DNA of 64,000 nt. Origin: Oceanisphaera sp. IT1-181. GTDB lineage: Bacteria > Pseudomonadota > Gammaproteobacteria > Enterobacterales > Aeromonadaceae. Below the pieces are notes generated by a model, which was not told the DNA's origin, searched no databases, and worked only from the letters and a program-made list of their open reading frames with translations. The stretch is from assembly GCF_033807535.1 (NCBI RefSeq), contig NZ_CP136856.1, forward strand, positions 2,165,001 to 2,229,000, read 5' to 3'. Positions 7,864 to 17,054 of the stretch are shown here, piece after piece (position 1 is the first letter of the stretch; the number at the start of each line of letters is the position of its first letter). The translations under genes and the position numbers were made by a program.

Positions 7864-8715
7864 ATGACACCCGAGCAAAAATATCAGTCAAGCCGAGCAT
7901 TAGACGCATTGGAGCTTGGTAAGCAAAGCAGTTATGTCAGCGAGTATGACGCCAGCCAATTACAAGGGGTACCGCGTAGCTTAAATCGCGATGACTTAGG
8001 CTTAACCCCAGAGACACTGCCCTTTGCCGGTGAAGACTTGTGGAATCTGTATGAATTATCTTGGCTGAATCGCAAAGGTAAACCTGTGGTGGCCATGGGC
8101 GAGGTGCGCGTCCCCATCACTAGCCTTAATCTTATCGAGTCAAAGTCCTTTAAGCTGTACCTGAATAGCTTCAACCAAACCGCTTTCGATAACATTGAAG
8201 AAGTAGAGGAAGTATTAACCCGAGACTTAAGCTTATGCGCCCAAGCCACCGTAAAGGTAAACCTGCATGAGCTACAAAATGCGCCCAGCCAATTTGGGAT
8301 TTTACCCGGCGATTGCATCGACCATCTAGATATAGACGTGCAGCACTATCAGCCCCATCCTGAGCTATTACAAAATATCACCGAAGACGAATGGGTCAGC
8401 GAAACCCTGCACTCGCACCTGCTTAAGTCTAATTGTTTGGTCACCGGCCAGCCGGATTGGGGCAGCGTGATGATCCGCTATCAGGGCCCGCGTATTAATC
8501 GTGAAGCCTTATTGCGCTATTTGGTCTCATTTCGCCAACATAATGAGTTTCATGAACAATGCGTGGAGCGTATTTTTATGGACTTATTACAGCATGCCAA
8601 CGCGAAAGAGCTCACCGTTTATGCGCGCTACACCCGCCGTGGCGGACTCGACATTAATCCTTATCGCAGTAATGTGGCCGGCAAAGCCGCCAACGTGCGC
8701 TTGCAACGTCAATAA
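7864..8715 (+). CDS. queF: NADPH-dependent preQ0 reductase QueF
   Basis: QueF reduces 7-cyano-7-deazaguanine (preQ0) to preQ1 with NADPH in queuosine synthesis. The 283-residue length marks the long, two-domain (unimodular) form of Proteobacteria. The active-site cysteine is C191 in SNCLVTGQPDWGS, and the QueF signature FHEQCVERIFMDL lies 50 residues later. N-terminal FELSW-like residues (LYELSWLNRKGKP) are also conserved. The gene is divergent from syd and followed by a palindromic repeat. Confidence 0.95.
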   Translation: MTPEQKYQSSRALDALELGKQSSYVSEYDASQLQGVPRSLNRDDLGLTPETLPFAGEDLWNLYELSWLNRKGKPVVAMGEVRVPITSLNLIESKSFKLYLNSFNQTAFDNIEEVEEVLTRDLSLCAQATVKVNLHELQNAPSQFGILPGDCIDHLDIDVQHYQPHPELLQNITEDEWVSETLHSHLLKSNCLVTGQPDWGSVMIRYQGPRINREALLRYLVSFRQHNEFHEQCVERIFMDLLQHANAKELTVYARYTRRGGLDINPYRSNVAGKAANVRLQRQ

Positions 8716-8835
8716 CCCCTTTGCGGTAATCTTTAGTGAACACTTAAAAGAAAAAACCAAACTGGGTCAAAGTTCTCTTTATCTAAGAGACGGGCTCCTA
8801 CATTGGCCTCCATCAATGGCGGCTTAGGTGTAATG

Positions 8836-8879
8836 TACGCCGTGTAACGTAAGACGCATAACGCAAGGCGTGCTGCGTC
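8836..8879. repeat. intergenic palindromic repeat (ACGCCGTAAG family)
   Basis: The queF-to-TPR-gene spacer contains TACGCCGTGTAACGTAAGACG followed by GACGCA/TGCGTC arms (8853-8858 and 8874-8879) around an AACGCAAGGCGTG loop. It is shorter than the copies at 7178 and 20957 but uses the same words. Confidence 0.6.
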
Positions 8880-8950
8880 TTCGGTCTTCATTCGGTCTGC
8901 ACTTATGCTAAACTCGCCGCCTATCCGCTCGCTGTACGGAATGTGTTATT

Positions 8951-11206
8951 GTGATTTTGTCTGTTGCCGTGTTGGTTTCTCATCTGGCCGGTGCTCCTGT
9001 GCTGGCGCCACATCAAACTGAGTCTGTTGAACTACAACGGGCGCAGCAACTTATGCTGAGCCGCCCCGCCGAATGTGTAGCCATAACCCAGCTCTTTTTA
9101 CAGCGTAAAGAAATGGATCCCGCAAAGTTGGTTAACTCTCGTCAAGACTTTGACCAGCAAACTATGGCCAAGCAATATCGATCGCGCGAACAAAGCCTAA
9201 CGGCATGGCAAACTCAAGCCTTGTGCCAAGCCAACGCCGGTTTAAATGGCCCTGCCAACATCATCATTAATCATGCCATTAAGCTGGCAAAGCTCTATAA
9301 TCAGGCCGACAGCGAAGCGGCCAGTCTAATGATCAAAGCGAAATTTTCATTGGCACGCAAAGATGCTCAATTGGCGGATACCCTGCTGGACAAAGCCCAA
9401 GCCTTGCTTGATACGCACAGTAGCAGCGCATTACAGCAAGCATTGCCCTTGCTACAAGCCAGCACCCTCTTGTATCAGCATAAAGTGGAAGATGCCCGCT
9501 CGGCCTTTGAACATATTCGCTTGCAAGCACAAGAACAAAATCTATATATCCAACAGGCATGGGCCAATTATTTACTGGCGGATTATTATCGGTTTTTACA
9601 ACAAGACGAATTGGCCCTGTCTCATTATGCCGAAACCCTCAGCCTGTTGGGTAAACGCCAACAATATTATTTAAAAGCGATGGCCGCAGAAAAAGCCGCC
9701 GCGATTAATGCGGCCTTGGGCGAGAATGAGCAAGCGATCCACTTTGCAAATCTCGCAACCAGTGAATTTGAGCTCTTAGGTAATCCCAGTCTATTAATCA
9801 GCTCGCTGATTAATTTAGGTCGGGTAACCCGTTCCAGCAATCAAGATGCCAGCCTGTCTTTGGTCTATTTTTTTAATGCGCTGGATTTAGCTAAAATCTT
9901 GGTCAATAACGACCAGATAGCCCAATTGTATTTAGAAATTGGCCACAGCTATCGCGTGCTGGGCAACGAGGCCGAAGCCCTGCATTACTTAACTCAAGCC
10001 AGAATCAATTTTGAGCGTAATAATAACCTGCCTCAGCAAATAGATGCCTTGCATCAATTGGGGCAACTGTATGTGGCCCAGCAAGAAAGCGGCTTGGCGT
10101 TATTACAGCTCGAGCAGGCGCTGCGCTTAGCGAACGGCCTTAAGGATGTGCCGCGCCTGATTGAGAGTCACCGTTTATTAGCGCAGCTGTTTGAATACAG
10201 TAATAATCCCAGCCAAGCTTTAATGCATCATAAGGCTTATCACGACTACTTTTCCCGTGCTAGCCAGCTTAATCGTTTACTCACTCAAAGCTTGGTGCAA
10301 GACAATGAGCAGCAACTGCAGCAAGAGCGGGAATTAGCCACGTTACGCCAGCAAGGCGCACAGCTGAAACAAGATAACCGGCGTTATGCCTTATTAACCG
10401 CCGTGTTAGTGCTGAGTGTGCCTTTATTGTTGTACGCACTCTGGCATCATAGAATACGTCGTCGGCACTTATTTGAGCAAAATCAGGCCTTAAGCCACTC
10501 CTTGTTATTGGAGTCGAGAACTGGGCTGCCTAATTGGCGCCAGCTTATGCTGAGGTTGCCCAAAGAGTTAGCCAAGAGTCAGCTTCGCTCTGAGCAATGG
10601 TATTTAAATGAAGAGCAAGCTCTGCCGTTTAACGACAAAATTTATTATCTGTTGCTGCATGTGCCTTTTATGGTTAACTTAAGTGAGCGCTTAGGTTTAG
10701 TGGCCGCCAGCGCATTACAACAACAGCTGGGCGAGTATTTGCAAGGGCGTATTCACCCTGCGGCGCGGCTGTATGACTTGCGTGAAGGCCTGTTTATTTA
10801 TGTAATTTCTCAGCGCCAAGTTAGCTCATTGCAACAGACTCTCACTAGCCTAGAGCGCATGTTTGACGAGTTTCCATCCGCCTTTAATTTAGACAGGCGC
10901 TTAGCCATTGGCATTATTGGCCACCCTTTCTTGCCAAAAGCCCCCCATGCGCTGGATGATATGCGCATGGGTGATATTTTATATCTGGCCATGGCGGCGG
11001 CGCATGAAATTAGTAAAGAAACCGGTGACACCGCTTGGGTTGAATTGTTGGCACTGGATTGCCAGCAAGCCGCCTTTTTTAATGGCGAGATCCGCCATTG
11101 TTGCATCCAAGCGATTCTCAAGGGACTGGTGAAAGTAAATTGTTCACATAAAAAGCACCATATAGACTGGCAGGCATTAGCCCCCGAGCTGGCAAAGACC
11201 GTTTAA
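8951..11206 (+). CDS. TPR membrane protein with degenerate GGDEF domain
   Basis: A 751-residue protein starting at a GTG. It begins with a hydrophobic signal-like segment (residues 1-20), then helical TPR-type repeats from about 100 to 430, a short coiled coil, a transmembrane helix near 479-500 (LLTAVLVLSVPLLLYALW), and a C-terminal 250-residue domain. That domain starts with ESRTGLPNWRQLM, which resembles the D-x-LTGLPNRR opening of GGDEF domains. No GG(D/E)EF motif can be found, and the fold then runs as YLLLHVPFMVNL. It is therefore predicted to be catalytically inactive. The layout suggests periplasmic TPR sensing linked to a cytoplasmic domain. It lies 39 bases upstream of an intact GGDEF gene, suggesting joint signalling. 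Confidence 0.72.
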   Translation: MILSVAVLVSHLAGAPVLAPHQTESVELQRAQQLMLSRPAECVAITQLFLQRKEMDPAKLVNSRQDFDQQTMAKQYRSREQSLTAWQTQALCQANAGLNGPANIIINHAIKLAKLYNQADSEAASLMIKAKFSLARKDAQLADTLLDKAQALLDTHSSSALQQALPLLQASTLLYQHKVEDARSAFEHIRLQAQEQNLYIQQAWANYLLADYYRFLQQDELALSHYAETLSLLGKRQQYYLKAMAAEKAAAINAALGENEQAIHFANLATSEFELLGNPSLLISSLINLGRVTRSSNQDASLSLVYFFNALDLAKILVNNDQIAQLYLEIGHSYRVLGNEAEALHYLTQARINFERNNNLPQQIDALHQLGQLYVAQQESGLALLQLEQALRLANGLKDVPRLIESHRLLAQLFEYSNNPSQALMHHKAYHDYFSRASQLNRLLTQSLVQDNEQQLQQERELATLRQQGAQLKQDNRRYALLTAVLVLSVPLLLYALWHHRIRRRHLFEQNQALSHSLLLESRTGLPNWRQLMLRLPKELAKSQLRSEQWYLNEEQALPFNDKIYYLLLHVPFMVNLSERLGLVAASALQQQLGEYLQGRIHPAARLYDLREGLFIYVISQRQVSSLQQTLTSLERMFDEFPSAFNLDRRLAIGIIGHPFLPKAPHALDDMRMGDILYLAMAAAHEISKETGDTAWVELLALDCQQAAFFNGEIRHCCIQAILKGLVKVNCSHKKHHIDWQALAPELAKTV

Positions 11207-11245
11207 TTTTTATAGGACGCCTACATCAGGCTGCGATGGTATTAG

Positions 11246-12739
11246 ATGAATAACCTCGACGATAAGCTGATGTTGCAAGAACTAACATCCGTGATAGCTC
11301 GGCTAGAAAGCGTGTTAAGCGGCTTAGCCCACCCCGCTCCTGATCTGGATGTACAGACTCAAGACGCGGCTTCCAGCTTAGTCAGCCAATGGCAAAAGCT
11401 GTTTAATGGAAAATCCAGCACGACGCCCTCCGCCATGGCCCCTCAGCTGGCGGCGGAACTGGAGTTGCAATTGCTGCGCCTGCAAAATAGCCATGACAAA
11501 CTCGCCCGCCTGCAACAATTAGGCAGCCAAAAGCTACGCCTAGCCGCCAGTTTATTTCAGCAATCAACTGCCAACCCGGCAGACTCTGACGAGCTACTCA
11601 CCCTGTTAAGTAACGGCGAAGCCAGTCATCAAGGCCAACTGTGGCAGTTGCTCGATTATTATCAGCAAGCACTCGATAACATGATGAGCCAAAAGCAACA
11701 GTGTGAGGCGCAACAGCATCAATTGGGCTCGCGCTTACAACAGCTGGTCGAGGAGCTGCACTTTTCGGGACCGGTGGCCATAGAGCTCACTAAAATTCGC
11801 AGTCAGCTGCTACAGCCCCTCGCCACTGAGGAGCTGGCAAGCCTGTGTTTGCGCTTAATTGACTTGACCATTGAAGGGCTGCGCTTTGAACGTAAAAATT
11901 CCAAGCAATTTTTGGCCAAAATACACTCAGATCTTGAAGCGGCTCATCAGTATGCGGCCATCACTCTCAGTGAAGAGCAATCTTTGTGTGACGCGCGGGC
12001 GCATCATGGCCAGCACATTGCCGGTGAGCTCAGAGCCATAGGCGAGCATTTATTTAGCCAAGAGAACGAGCAGCTTAAAGCCGATATCGCCGTGCGTATG
12101 CGCAGCATTAACCATATTTTGGTGCAAAACGAGCGCCTGCAAGAACGTGAACAGACCTTGCTACAACGCATGGTCGAAATGGAACAACAAATTAGTGATC
12201 TTAAGCAAGAAGCCGGTCATTTCCAGCAACAACTTAGCACTCAAAATGATAAGCTGTTTGTAGATAGTTTAACGAAAATTTATAACCGAGCCGGCATGGA
12301 CCAACGGCTCGAAGTAGAATATCGACAATGGCTACGCGATGATAAACCCTTGTGTATTGCCATGCTTGATATCGATTATTTCAAGGATATTAATGATAAA
12401 TATGGCCACCTCGCCGGCGATAAAGCGCTGCGCCTGATTGCCAAGACCTTACAAAAATCAGTGCGCGAGAGCGATTTTGTGGCCCGCTTTGGCGGTGAGG
12501 AATTCGTGGTGCTATTAAACAATGTCAGCCAAGACAACCTCGAAAAACCGTTACAAAAACTGCGCGAACAAGTGAAAAATATTCCATTTCGCTTTAAAGA
12601 AGAGCCCGTTACTATCACTATTTCCTTAGGCGCCACCCTCTTTAAACAGGGCGACAGTATTCATTCTGCCTTAGAGCGCGCCGATCAGGCCTTATATCGT
12701 GCTAAACACGCGGGCCGTGATCAGATAGTCATGGATTGA
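11246..12739 (+). CDS. GGDEF-domain diguanylate cyclase
   Basis: A 497-residue protein predicted to make cyclic-di-GMP from two GTP. The C-terminal catalytic domain (about 330-497) has the opening DSLTKIYNRAGM, the metal-binding IDYFKDINDKYGH, and an intact GGEEF at 416-420. RESD at 407-410 sits five residues upstream and matches the RxxD inhibitory I-site, so product feedback is likely. The first 330 residues are helical with long coiled-coil stretches and no membrane span, so it is probably cytoplasmic. It follows the degenerate GGDEF gene on the same strand by 39 bases; the ribosome site is weak. Confidence 0.9.
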   Translation: MNNLDDKLMLQELTSVIARLESVLSGLAHPAPDLDVQTQDAASSLVSQWQKLFNGKSSTTPSAMAPQLAAELELQLLRLQNSHDKLARLQQLGSQKLRLAASLFQQSTANPADSDELLTLLSNGEASHQGQLWQLLDYYQQALDNMMSQKQQCEAQQHQLGSRLQQLVEELHFSGPVAIELTKIRSQLLQPLATEELASLCLRLIDLTIEGLRFERKNSKQFLAKIHSDLEAAHQYAAITLSEEQSLCDARAHHGQHIAGELRAIGEHLFSQENEQLKADIAVRMRSINHILVQNERLQEREQTLLQRMVEMEQQISDLKQEAGHFQQQLSTQNDKLFVDSLTKIYNRAGMDQRLEVEYRQWLRDDKPLCIAMLDIDYFKDINDKYGHLAGDKALRLIAKTLQKSVRESDFVARFGGEEFVVLLNNVSQDNLEKPLQKLREQVKNIPFRFKEEPVTITISLGATLFKQGDSIHSALERADQALYRAKHAGRDQIVMD

Positions 12740-12768
12740 CCTAATAACAAAACATCACAGGAGTGATT

Positions 12769-14124
12769 ATGATCACCCATATAAATCCAGTCGGCAGCAT
12801 GAACTTGCTGTCACAAATTGAAGTGGACAACCTTAAGCAGTCGGCGCGAGGCAACCTGTATCAGTTGTTTCGTAACTGTGCGCTGGCAGTCCTAAACTCC
12901 GGTAGCCAAACCGACAATTCAAAAGAAATTTTAGACCGCTACACCTCGTTTGATATTAACGTGATCCGCCGTGAGCGCGGCGTGAAGCTTGAGCTGTTTA
13001 ATCCACCGGTGCATGCCTTTGTGGACGGCGAAATTATTCGCGGTATTCAAGATCATTTATTCTCGGTACTGCGCGACATTATTTATGTCAACAGCAAGCT
13101 GCAGCATGAAGACGAACAGAACCTCACCTCTCCCCAGCACTTAACCGATTTGGTATTTTCTATTTTACGGAACGCCAATGCGGTGCACCCCGGTCTAGAG
13201 CCCAATTTGGCCGTGTGTTGGGGCGGTCACTCCATTTCTGCCATTGAATACCAGTACACCCGAGAAGTGGGTAATGAGCTGGGCCTGCGAGAAATGAATA
13301 TCTGTACCGGCTGTGGCCCAGGTGCCATGGAAGGCCCCATGAAAGGGGCGGCTGTTGGCCATGCTAAGCAAAGAGTGAGCGGCAGCCGTTATATTGGCCT
13401 TACAGAGCCCTCTATTATTGCCGCCGAGCCGCCGAACCCCATCGTGAACGAGCTGGTGATATTACCCGATATTGAAAAGCGCCTTGAGGCTTTCGTGCGC
13501 ATGGGCCACGGCATTATCGTGTTCCCGGGTGGCGTGGGAACGGCGGAAGAGATTTTGTATATTTTGGGTATTATGATGCACCCAGAAAACCGCAATCAGC
13601 CGATGCCGATTATTTTGACCGGCCCGAAAGAAAGTGCCGACTACTTTCGCAGCATGGATGACTTTATTGGCAGCACCTTGGGCCCCGATGCGCAGGCGCT
13701 CTATCAGATCATCATCGACGATCCTGCCGAAGTCGCACGCCGCGTGAAAAACGCCATGCCACTGGTACGCGATTATCGCAAGACGGTGGGCGACGCCTAT
13801 TCCTTTAACTGGTCGTTGCATATACCACCAGAGTTTCAACTGCCGTTTGTGCCGGATCATGCAAACATGGCCAGTCTTAACCTCAATCGCGATCAGCCAC
13901 CCCAGCAATTGGCCGCCAACTTGCGCCGGGCCTTCTCGGGCATAGTCGCGGGTAACGTGAAGGAAGGTGGCATTAAGGCCATCGAAGAGCACGGCCCCTT
14001 CTTGCTCAACGGCGAGCCAGAAATGATGTTGATGATGGACAAGCTGCTACAGCAATTTGTCGAGCAACAACGCATGAAACTGCCAGGCAGCACTTATGTA
14101 CCTTGCTATCGCATTAACCGTTAA
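12769..14124 (+). CDS. ppnN: nucleotide 5'-monophosphate nucleosidase PpnN
   Basis: PpnN (YgdH) cleaves purine and pyrimidine nucleoside monophosphates to base and ribose 5-phosphate and is stimulated by (p)ppGpp in E. coli. The product begins MITHINPVGSM, nearly as in E. coli, from ATG 12769. An earlier GTG at 12763 lies inside the AGGAG ribosome site and is rejected. The Rossmann-like LOG motif PGGVGTAEE and the preceding GCGPGAMEGPMKGA segment form the active site. Length 451 aa is normal. It is followed 12 bases later by xni; in E. coli both genes lie in the same neighbourhood. Confidence 0.95.
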   Translation: MITHINPVGSMNLLSQIEVDNLKQSARGNLYQLFRNCALAVLNSGSQTDNSKEILDRYTSFDINVIRRERGVKLELFNPPVHAFVDGEIIRGIQDHLFSVLRDIIYVNSKLQHEDEQNLTSPQHLTDLVFSILRNANAVHPGLEPNLAVCWGGHSISAIEYQYTREVGNELGLREMNICTGCGPGAMEGPMKGAAVGHAKQRVSGSRYIGLTEPSIIAAEPPNPIVNELVILPDIEKRLEAFVRMGHGIIVFPGGVGTAEEILYILGIMMHPENRNQPMPIILTGPKESADYFRSMDDFIGSTLGPDAQALYQIIIDDPAEVARRVKNAMPLVRDYRKTVGDAYSFNWSLHIPPEFQLPFVPDHANMASLNLNRDQPPQQLAANLRRAFSGIVAGNVKEGGIKAIEEHGPFLLNGEPEMMLMMDKLLQQFVEQQRMKLPGSTYVPCYRINR

Positions 14125-14136
14125 TTTTTAGCCGTT

Positions 14137-14937
14137 ATGCAGTTATTGATCCTGGATGCGCTCAATCTGATCCGCCGCCTCTATGCGGTACAGGAGCAGC
14201 AACATCAAGATAGCGACGCCGCGCTGGCCGCCACCAGCGCGGCACTGACCCATGCGGCCACCCGCTTATTGCGCCAGTTTCAGCCCAGCCACGTGGTGGC
14301 AGTGTTTGATGGCGCGCCTCAGGGTTTTCGCCATCACCTGTATCCAGATTACAAAGCCAATCGCAAACCCATGCCCGCCCCCTTAGCCGGCTACTTAGGC
14401 CAATTACAGCAAGATTTATGGGCACTGGGCATTGATGCGTTATTATCCGACACCGATGAAGCGGACGACTTGATTGCCACCTTGGCGCGCACCCTCAGCC
14501 GCCACGGTAAACCCAGCGTTATCGTCTCCACCGATAAAGGGTTCTGCCAACTGCTTAATCCGCATATTCAGCTGTGGGATCACTTCAAACAACAAGCGCT
14601 CACCGCCTCTTTGGCGGAACAACAATTTGACTTGAGCATTGCACAACTGGTGGATTACTGGGCGCTGACCGGCGTGTCCGGCAGTGCCATCAAAGGCGTG
14701 CCCAGCATAGGCCCAAAACGCGCCCATGCACTGTTAACCCGCTGGCACAGTTTAGATCAATTGCTCGCCGAACTGCCTAGTGAAGAGAAAAGTGAGGCGC
14801 TCAATAAAGAACATAGCACCGTGCTTAAACATCAACAGCAGGCGCTGCTCGCCCGACAATTAGTAAAGCTGGTGGATGACATAGAGCTGGGTTTTAATTT
14901 ACAAGATCTACGCCATCACAGTTCGACCAAGGGCTGA
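14137..14937 (+). CDS. xni: flap endonuclease Xni
   Basis: Xni (YgdG/ExoIX) is a FEN-family nuclease resembling the 5' nuclease domain of DNA polymerase I. The 266-residue product shows the metal-binding acidic clusters VVAVFDG, DEADDLIATLA and STDKGFCQLL, the arch-region KANRKPMP, and the helix-hairpin-helix GVSGSAIKGVPSIGPKRA. Like E. coli Xni, it is a stand-alone domain. It sits 12 bases after ppnN and is probably cotranscribed. Confidence 0.93.
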   Translation: MQLLILDALNLIRRLYAVQEQQHQDSDAALAATSAALTHAATRLLRQFQPSHVVAVFDGAPQGFRHHLYPDYKANRKPMPAPLAGYLGQLQQDLWALGIDALLSDTDEADDLIATLARTLSRHGKPSVIVSTDKGFCQLLNPHIQLWDHFKQQALTASLAEQQFDLSIAQLVDYWALTGVSGSAIKGVPSIGPKRAHALLTRWHSLDQLLAELPSEEKSEALNKEHSTVLKHQQQALLARQLVKLVDDIELGFNLQDLRHHSSTKG

Positions 14938-15004
14938 TAGCCGCTCCCTCCGTTACCTGCTATAACCTAGCGCTTGAATGTATTCAACTGACGGAACCTA
15001 TTTC

Positions 15005-16027
15005 ATGACTCAACGCAGTATTACCGTGATCCCCGGTGACGGCATCGGCCCCAGTATTGTTGAGGCTGCCATTCGCATTTTAGACGCAGCAGGCTGTAAT
15101 TTTCACTATGACTACGCCGACGCAGGCTTAATGGCACTAGAAAAACACGGCGAACTGCTGCCCCAGCGCACCCTAGATTTAATCGCCAACAATAAAATTG
15201 CCCTCAAAGGCCCGCTCACCACCCCCATTGCTGGCGGCTTTACCTCCATCAATGTGTCGTTGCGCAAGCACTTTAATCTTTACGCCAACCTGCGCCCTGT
15301 GGTGTCGTTTGAGGGCACAAAAAGCCGCTTCGATAATGTCGATATTATTACGATTCGCGAAAACACCGAAGGCATGTATTCCGGTGCCGGCCAAACCCGC
15401 GCCAGTGATAACAACAGTGCCGAGGCCATGAGTATCGTGACCCGCGAAGGGGCCGAGCGCATCACTGAATTTGCCTATCAGTTAGCAGTAAAAGAAGGCC
15501 GTAAAAAAGTCACCATTGTGCACAAGGCCAATATCTTAAAATCCACTTCCGGCCTGTTTTTAGAGGTGGCCCGCGAGGTGGCTTTACGCTACCCACAAAT
15601 AGAAACCAACGAGATGATCGTGGATGCGGTGTGCATGAACTTGGTCATGTATCCCGAGCGCTTCGATATTATCGTCACCACCAACTTGTTTGGCGATATT
15701 ATCTCCGATCTGTGCGCAGGCCTCATTGGCGGCTTGGGCATGGCTCCGGGTGCCAACATAGGTAAAGAAGTGGCTATTTTTGAGGCGGTACACGGCTCAG
15801 CACCGGACATTGCTGGCCAAAATATTGCTAACCCTTGCTCGGTGATTTTAGCCGCCATACAAATGCTTGAGCACCTTAGTCAGCAAGATAAAGGTATGCA
15901 AGATAAGGCGGAGCTAATTCGTAGCGCCATGCGCAAAACCATCAAAGATGGCACCACAGTCACCCGCGACTTAGGTGGCAACGCCAGCACCACCGAATTT
16001 ACTCAGGCCATTATTGCCAATCTGTAA
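15005..16027 (+). CDS. isocitrate dehydrogenase (short NAD-type/IDH3-like)
   Basis: A 340-residue beta-decarboxylating dehydrogenase, best read as the short isocitrate dehydrogenase seen in Aeromonas and Vibrio relatives rather than the long NADP Icd. Signature segments are VIPGDGIGPSIV, the substrate loop SINVSLRKHFNLYANLRP, ITIRENTEGMYSG, NLFGDIISDLCAGLIGGLG and EAVHGSAPDIAGQ. Only the ATG at 15005 puts the protein start right before the first strand (TQRSITVIPGDG); an ATG at 14978 would add nine residues. Cofactor choice (NAD or NADP) is not assigned. 3-isopropylmalate or homoisocitrate dehydrogenase are less likely alternatives. It is closed by a terminator at 16095. Confidence 0.85.
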   Translation: MTQRSITVIPGDGIGPSIVEAAIRILDAAGCNFHYDYADAGLMALEKHGELLPQRTLDLIANNKIALKGPLTTPIAGGFTSINVSLRKHFNLYANLRPVVSFEGTKSRFDNVDIITIRENTEGMYSGAGQTRASDNNSAEAMSIVTREGAERITEFAYQLAVKEGRKKVTIVHKANILKSTSGLFLEVAREVALRYPQIETNEMIVDAVCMNLVMYPERFDIIVTTNLFGDIISDLCAGLIGGLGMAPGANIGKEVAIFEAVHGSAPDIAGQNIANPCSVILAAIQMLEHLSQQDKGMQDKAELIRSAMRKTIKDGTTVTRDLGGNASTTEFTQAIIANL

Positions 16028-16094
16028 GCCGTGAGCGGTGAGGCGTGAAGGCGTGAGGCAAAAATTAAAGACTCACGCAAAAACCTATGCATAT

Positions 16095-16117
16095 AAAGGG
16101 CCAGTCGGCCCTTTTTT
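16095..16117 (+). terminator. Rho-independent terminator
   Basis: AAAGGGCC (16095-16102) and GGCCCTTT (16107-16114) form a perfect 8-bp stem with a four-base loop, followed by a T-run. It lies 70 bases after the isocitrate dehydrogenase stop. Confidence 0.9.
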
Positions 16118-16277
16118 GTGCTTAAAAAACAAGCAAAATATTTACTTACTCTCAGTGCTTGGCGACTATAGTTAGTGACTACAGACTAAGGTTTATGATT
16201 ATTGGTCAAGGTTAATGATTGGCGATAAGAAGGTTGGTGATTATTCGGTACAGTTAATGACATAGAGAGGTAAGGCT

Positions 16278-16913
16278 ATGGACGGTCGACTCGCACGGCA
16301 GCAGCTACTATTTTTCCTGCCACTTTTTATGTTTATGACTCCCTGTCTCGCCTTTGAGGAATATTCCTCCCGCCGTTCACCTAATCTCAACACCCTACCC
16401 GCACCTCCCGCTCGACTTATCCCTAATATAGCGCCAGCTCCGCCATTGGCTGCAGTTAAGACTCCCCCCCCAGTGAGCGCACCGGCGGTTACCTTATCGA
16501 CCGTTAACTCTGCTGTAGCCCTTAACTTATCGTCTCTGAACTTAACGCGGCTAAATTTAGTGTCATTTACCCCGCAGAACATAATGGCGAGTAACACCGA
16601 CTTATTTGCCTTGATACCCAAGCGCTATCAAGTCCATGTGGAGCTAGTACCCAGCGGCCCTATTCATGAGGGCAATCAGCGGCTCAATGTCTATCCCAGT
16701 TTTCAGCTCACCTCCCAAAGTTCATTGGGGTTTTCGTTCAATAAATTCAGACCCCGTTTTAATATCGAGCGCGCCGGCCTGCAAACCTCACTGCATTTAA
16801 GGGGTGATGGCATTAAGCTCAACTTTCGTCCCACCGCCATCAGCACCCAACTGGAGTTCGATGTGAAAATTACCAATGACGAGTCGCGTCTAGATTTAAC
16901 GTATCGATATTGA
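16278..16913 (+). CDS. exported protein of unknown function
   Basis: A 211-residue protein not assigned to a family. Residues 1-25 form a signal peptide (LLFFLPLFMFMTPCLAF with likely cleavage after CLA). Next comes a proline- and alanine-rich, low-complexity linker (about 35-75) with PAPPAR, PAPPLAA and TPPPV. The C-terminal half alternates polar and hydrophobic residues with many aromatic ends, such as YQVHVELVPSG, FQLTSQSSLGFSF and LDLTYRY, resembling beta-strands of an outer-membrane or periplasmic beta protein. The final Tyr-Arg-Tyr fits a beta-barrel C-terminus loosely. It stands alone between two terminators. Confidence 0.62.
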   Translation: MDGRLARQQLLFFLPLFMFMTPCLAFEEYSSRRSPNLNTLPAPPARLIPNIAPAPPLAAVKTPPPVSAPAVTLSTVNSAVALNLSSLNLTRLNLVSFTPQNIMASNTDLFALIPKRYQVHVELVPSGPIHEGNQRLNVYPSFQLTSQSSLGFSFNKFRPRFNIERAGLQTSLHLRGDGIKLNFRPTAISTQLEFDVKITNDESRLDLTYRY

Positions 16914-16941
16914 AAGCTGAAAGTCATAAACAACGGCACAA

Positions 16942-16976
16942 AAAAGCACCGAGCCTATTACAGACTCGGTGCTTTT
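16942..16976. terminator. bidirectional Rho-independent terminator
   Basis: A perfect 12-bp stem, AAAAGCACCGAG (16942-16953) and CTCGGTGCTTTT (16965-16976), lies between convergent genes. It is nearly the same stem as at 2419-2452, with an unrelated loop. Confidence 0.9.
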
Positions 16977-17054
16977 ACGTTTTTAGCTGAGCTTTGGACA
17001 CTTAGCACTGGATTTTATACTTCACCCTTTGCGCCTCCTCACTCTTCACTCTTT

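Noticed and set aside
8501..8827. Second open frame inside and after the 3' part of queF.
   Set aside because: It is in another frame of an intact, conserved queF and runs into repeat DNA; no evidence of coding.
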